From the NCBI GenBank assembly GCA_944388795.1, contig CALXKD010000001.1:80084-131999 (forward strand): 51,916 nt of DNA. The letters are read 5' to 3'. The translations under genes and the position numbers were made by a program. Source of the DNA: an uncultured Clostridia bacterium (GTDB taxonomy: Bacteria > Bacillota > Clostridia > TANB77 > CAG-508). Position 1 is the stretch's first letter; every line of letters begins with the position of its first letter. The notes beneath the pieces are model-generated. The model ran no database searches, was not told the DNA's origin, and saw nothing but the letters and a program-made list of their open reading frames with translations. Of this stretch, positions 51,526 through 51,916 are shown piece by piece.

Positions 51526-51916
51526 ATGAAAATATATGTAATTAGACATGGAGAAACAGATAGTAATTTGAAAAATATCGTTGGAGGAATTAAAGAAGAT
51601 TTAAACGAGAATGGTATTAAACAAGCAGAAAAAGCTAGAGAAGAAATAGCAAATTTGAACATAGATTTGATTATTTGTTCTCCAGCAGATAGAACCAAAC
51701 ACACTTGCAATATTATAAATAAAAATAATGTACCAGTTATATTTGATGAAAGGCTAATAGAAAGAGATGTTGGCATTTATGAAAATAAAGATTGGAATAA
51801 TATAGATAGAAAAGAGTTTTGGAATTACTTTTCTACAAAATATACAGGATTAGAAACAATGAAAAGTGTATATAAGCGAATAGCAGAATGTTTAGATGAA
51901 GTAAAAGAAAAATATA
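51526..51916 (+). CDS. Histidine phosphatase (phosphoglycerate mutase-like), cut by window end
   Basis: The first 130 codons are present. MKIYVIRHGETDSN carries the phosphorylated His of the family (R-H-G-E-T); DLIICSPADRTKHTCNIIN has the second Arg, and DERLIERDVGIYENKDW the acidic loop. Members dephosphorylate small phosphometabolites such as alpha-ribazole phosphate or sugar phosphates. The remaining part including the second His is beyond the window. Confidence 0.92.
   Translation, partial: MKIYVIRHGETDSNLKNIVGGIKEDLNENGIKQAEKAREEIANLNIDLIICSPADRTKHTCNIINKNNVPVIFDERLIERDVGIYENKDWNNIDRKEFWNYFSTKYTGLETMKSVYKRIAECLDEVKEKY

Overview
The window is very AT-rich, has Shine-Dalgarno (SD) sites before nearly every gene, uses GTG and TTG starts, and carries textbook sigma-A promoters (TTGACA-N17-TATAAT). 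With a SpoVB-like flippase, VanW, zinc-type L31 and L32, miaB-mutS, CsoR and PadR, this points to a low-GC Bacillota, most likely a host-associated member of Clostridia. The call rests on gene content and style; no rRNA or tRNA is present to fix the taxonomy.

Layout. 1-3.4 kb: a frameshifted SpoVB/MurJ-family flippase and vanW on the minus strand, then a small membrane protein and rpmE. 3.5-8.3 kb: miaB, an orphan protein and mutS packed head to tail, without mutL. 8.4-12.4 kb: an orphan 83-aa gene with a long structured leader, a NadE-like PP-loop enzyme, dxr behind the stump of an FMN-reductase gene, and two small orphans. 12.1-15.6 kb: an AAA/DUF4143 ATPase lying between asnB and a decayed copy of the asnB 3' end, with a 33-bp tandem repeat upstream. 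15.7-17.9 kb: DUF5662, rpmF, a TetR regulator and a DUF308 membrane protein. 18-20.8 kb: a complete copper-efflux operon (csoR, copper chaperone, copA) behind a promoter whose spacer is a CsoR-type palindrome. 21-24.6 kb: a membrane-anchored orphan, a composition-anomalous minus-strand small gene, a LbH acetyltransferase, and a PadR regulator coupled to an unusual SEDS-family protein.

24.7-31.3 kb: an orphan cysteine/histidine protein, an ABC exporter pair, a Pr6Pr membrane protein, then a leader RNA with terminator ahead of a methyltransferase / S66 carboxypeptidase / two-GNAT operon. 31.6-33.2 kb: a solitary PemK/MazF toxin-like gene and an M15 D,D-carboxypeptidase. 33.3-51.9 kb: an almost unbroken plus-strand array of mostly single-domain accessory enzymes. 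It holds a frameshifted alkaline-phosphatase-superfamily enzyme, HAM1, two HADs, Nudix, C26 amidotransferase, MBL hydrolase, GH2, two small P-loop kinases, metallophosphoesterase, GNATs, DMT and MFS transporters, a heterodimeric ABC exporter, ATP-grasp, nucleoside hydrolase and a histidine phosphatase cut by the window end.

The most distinctive items are the 33-52 kb phosphometabolite/nucleotide enzyme array, the PadR-SEDS pair with its perfect operator and a Glu where SEDS enzymes normally have the catalytic Asp, two unassigned structured leaders (8.43 and 28.27 kb), and several gene fossils that record past rearrangements. I see no phage, IS, integron or CRISPR array.
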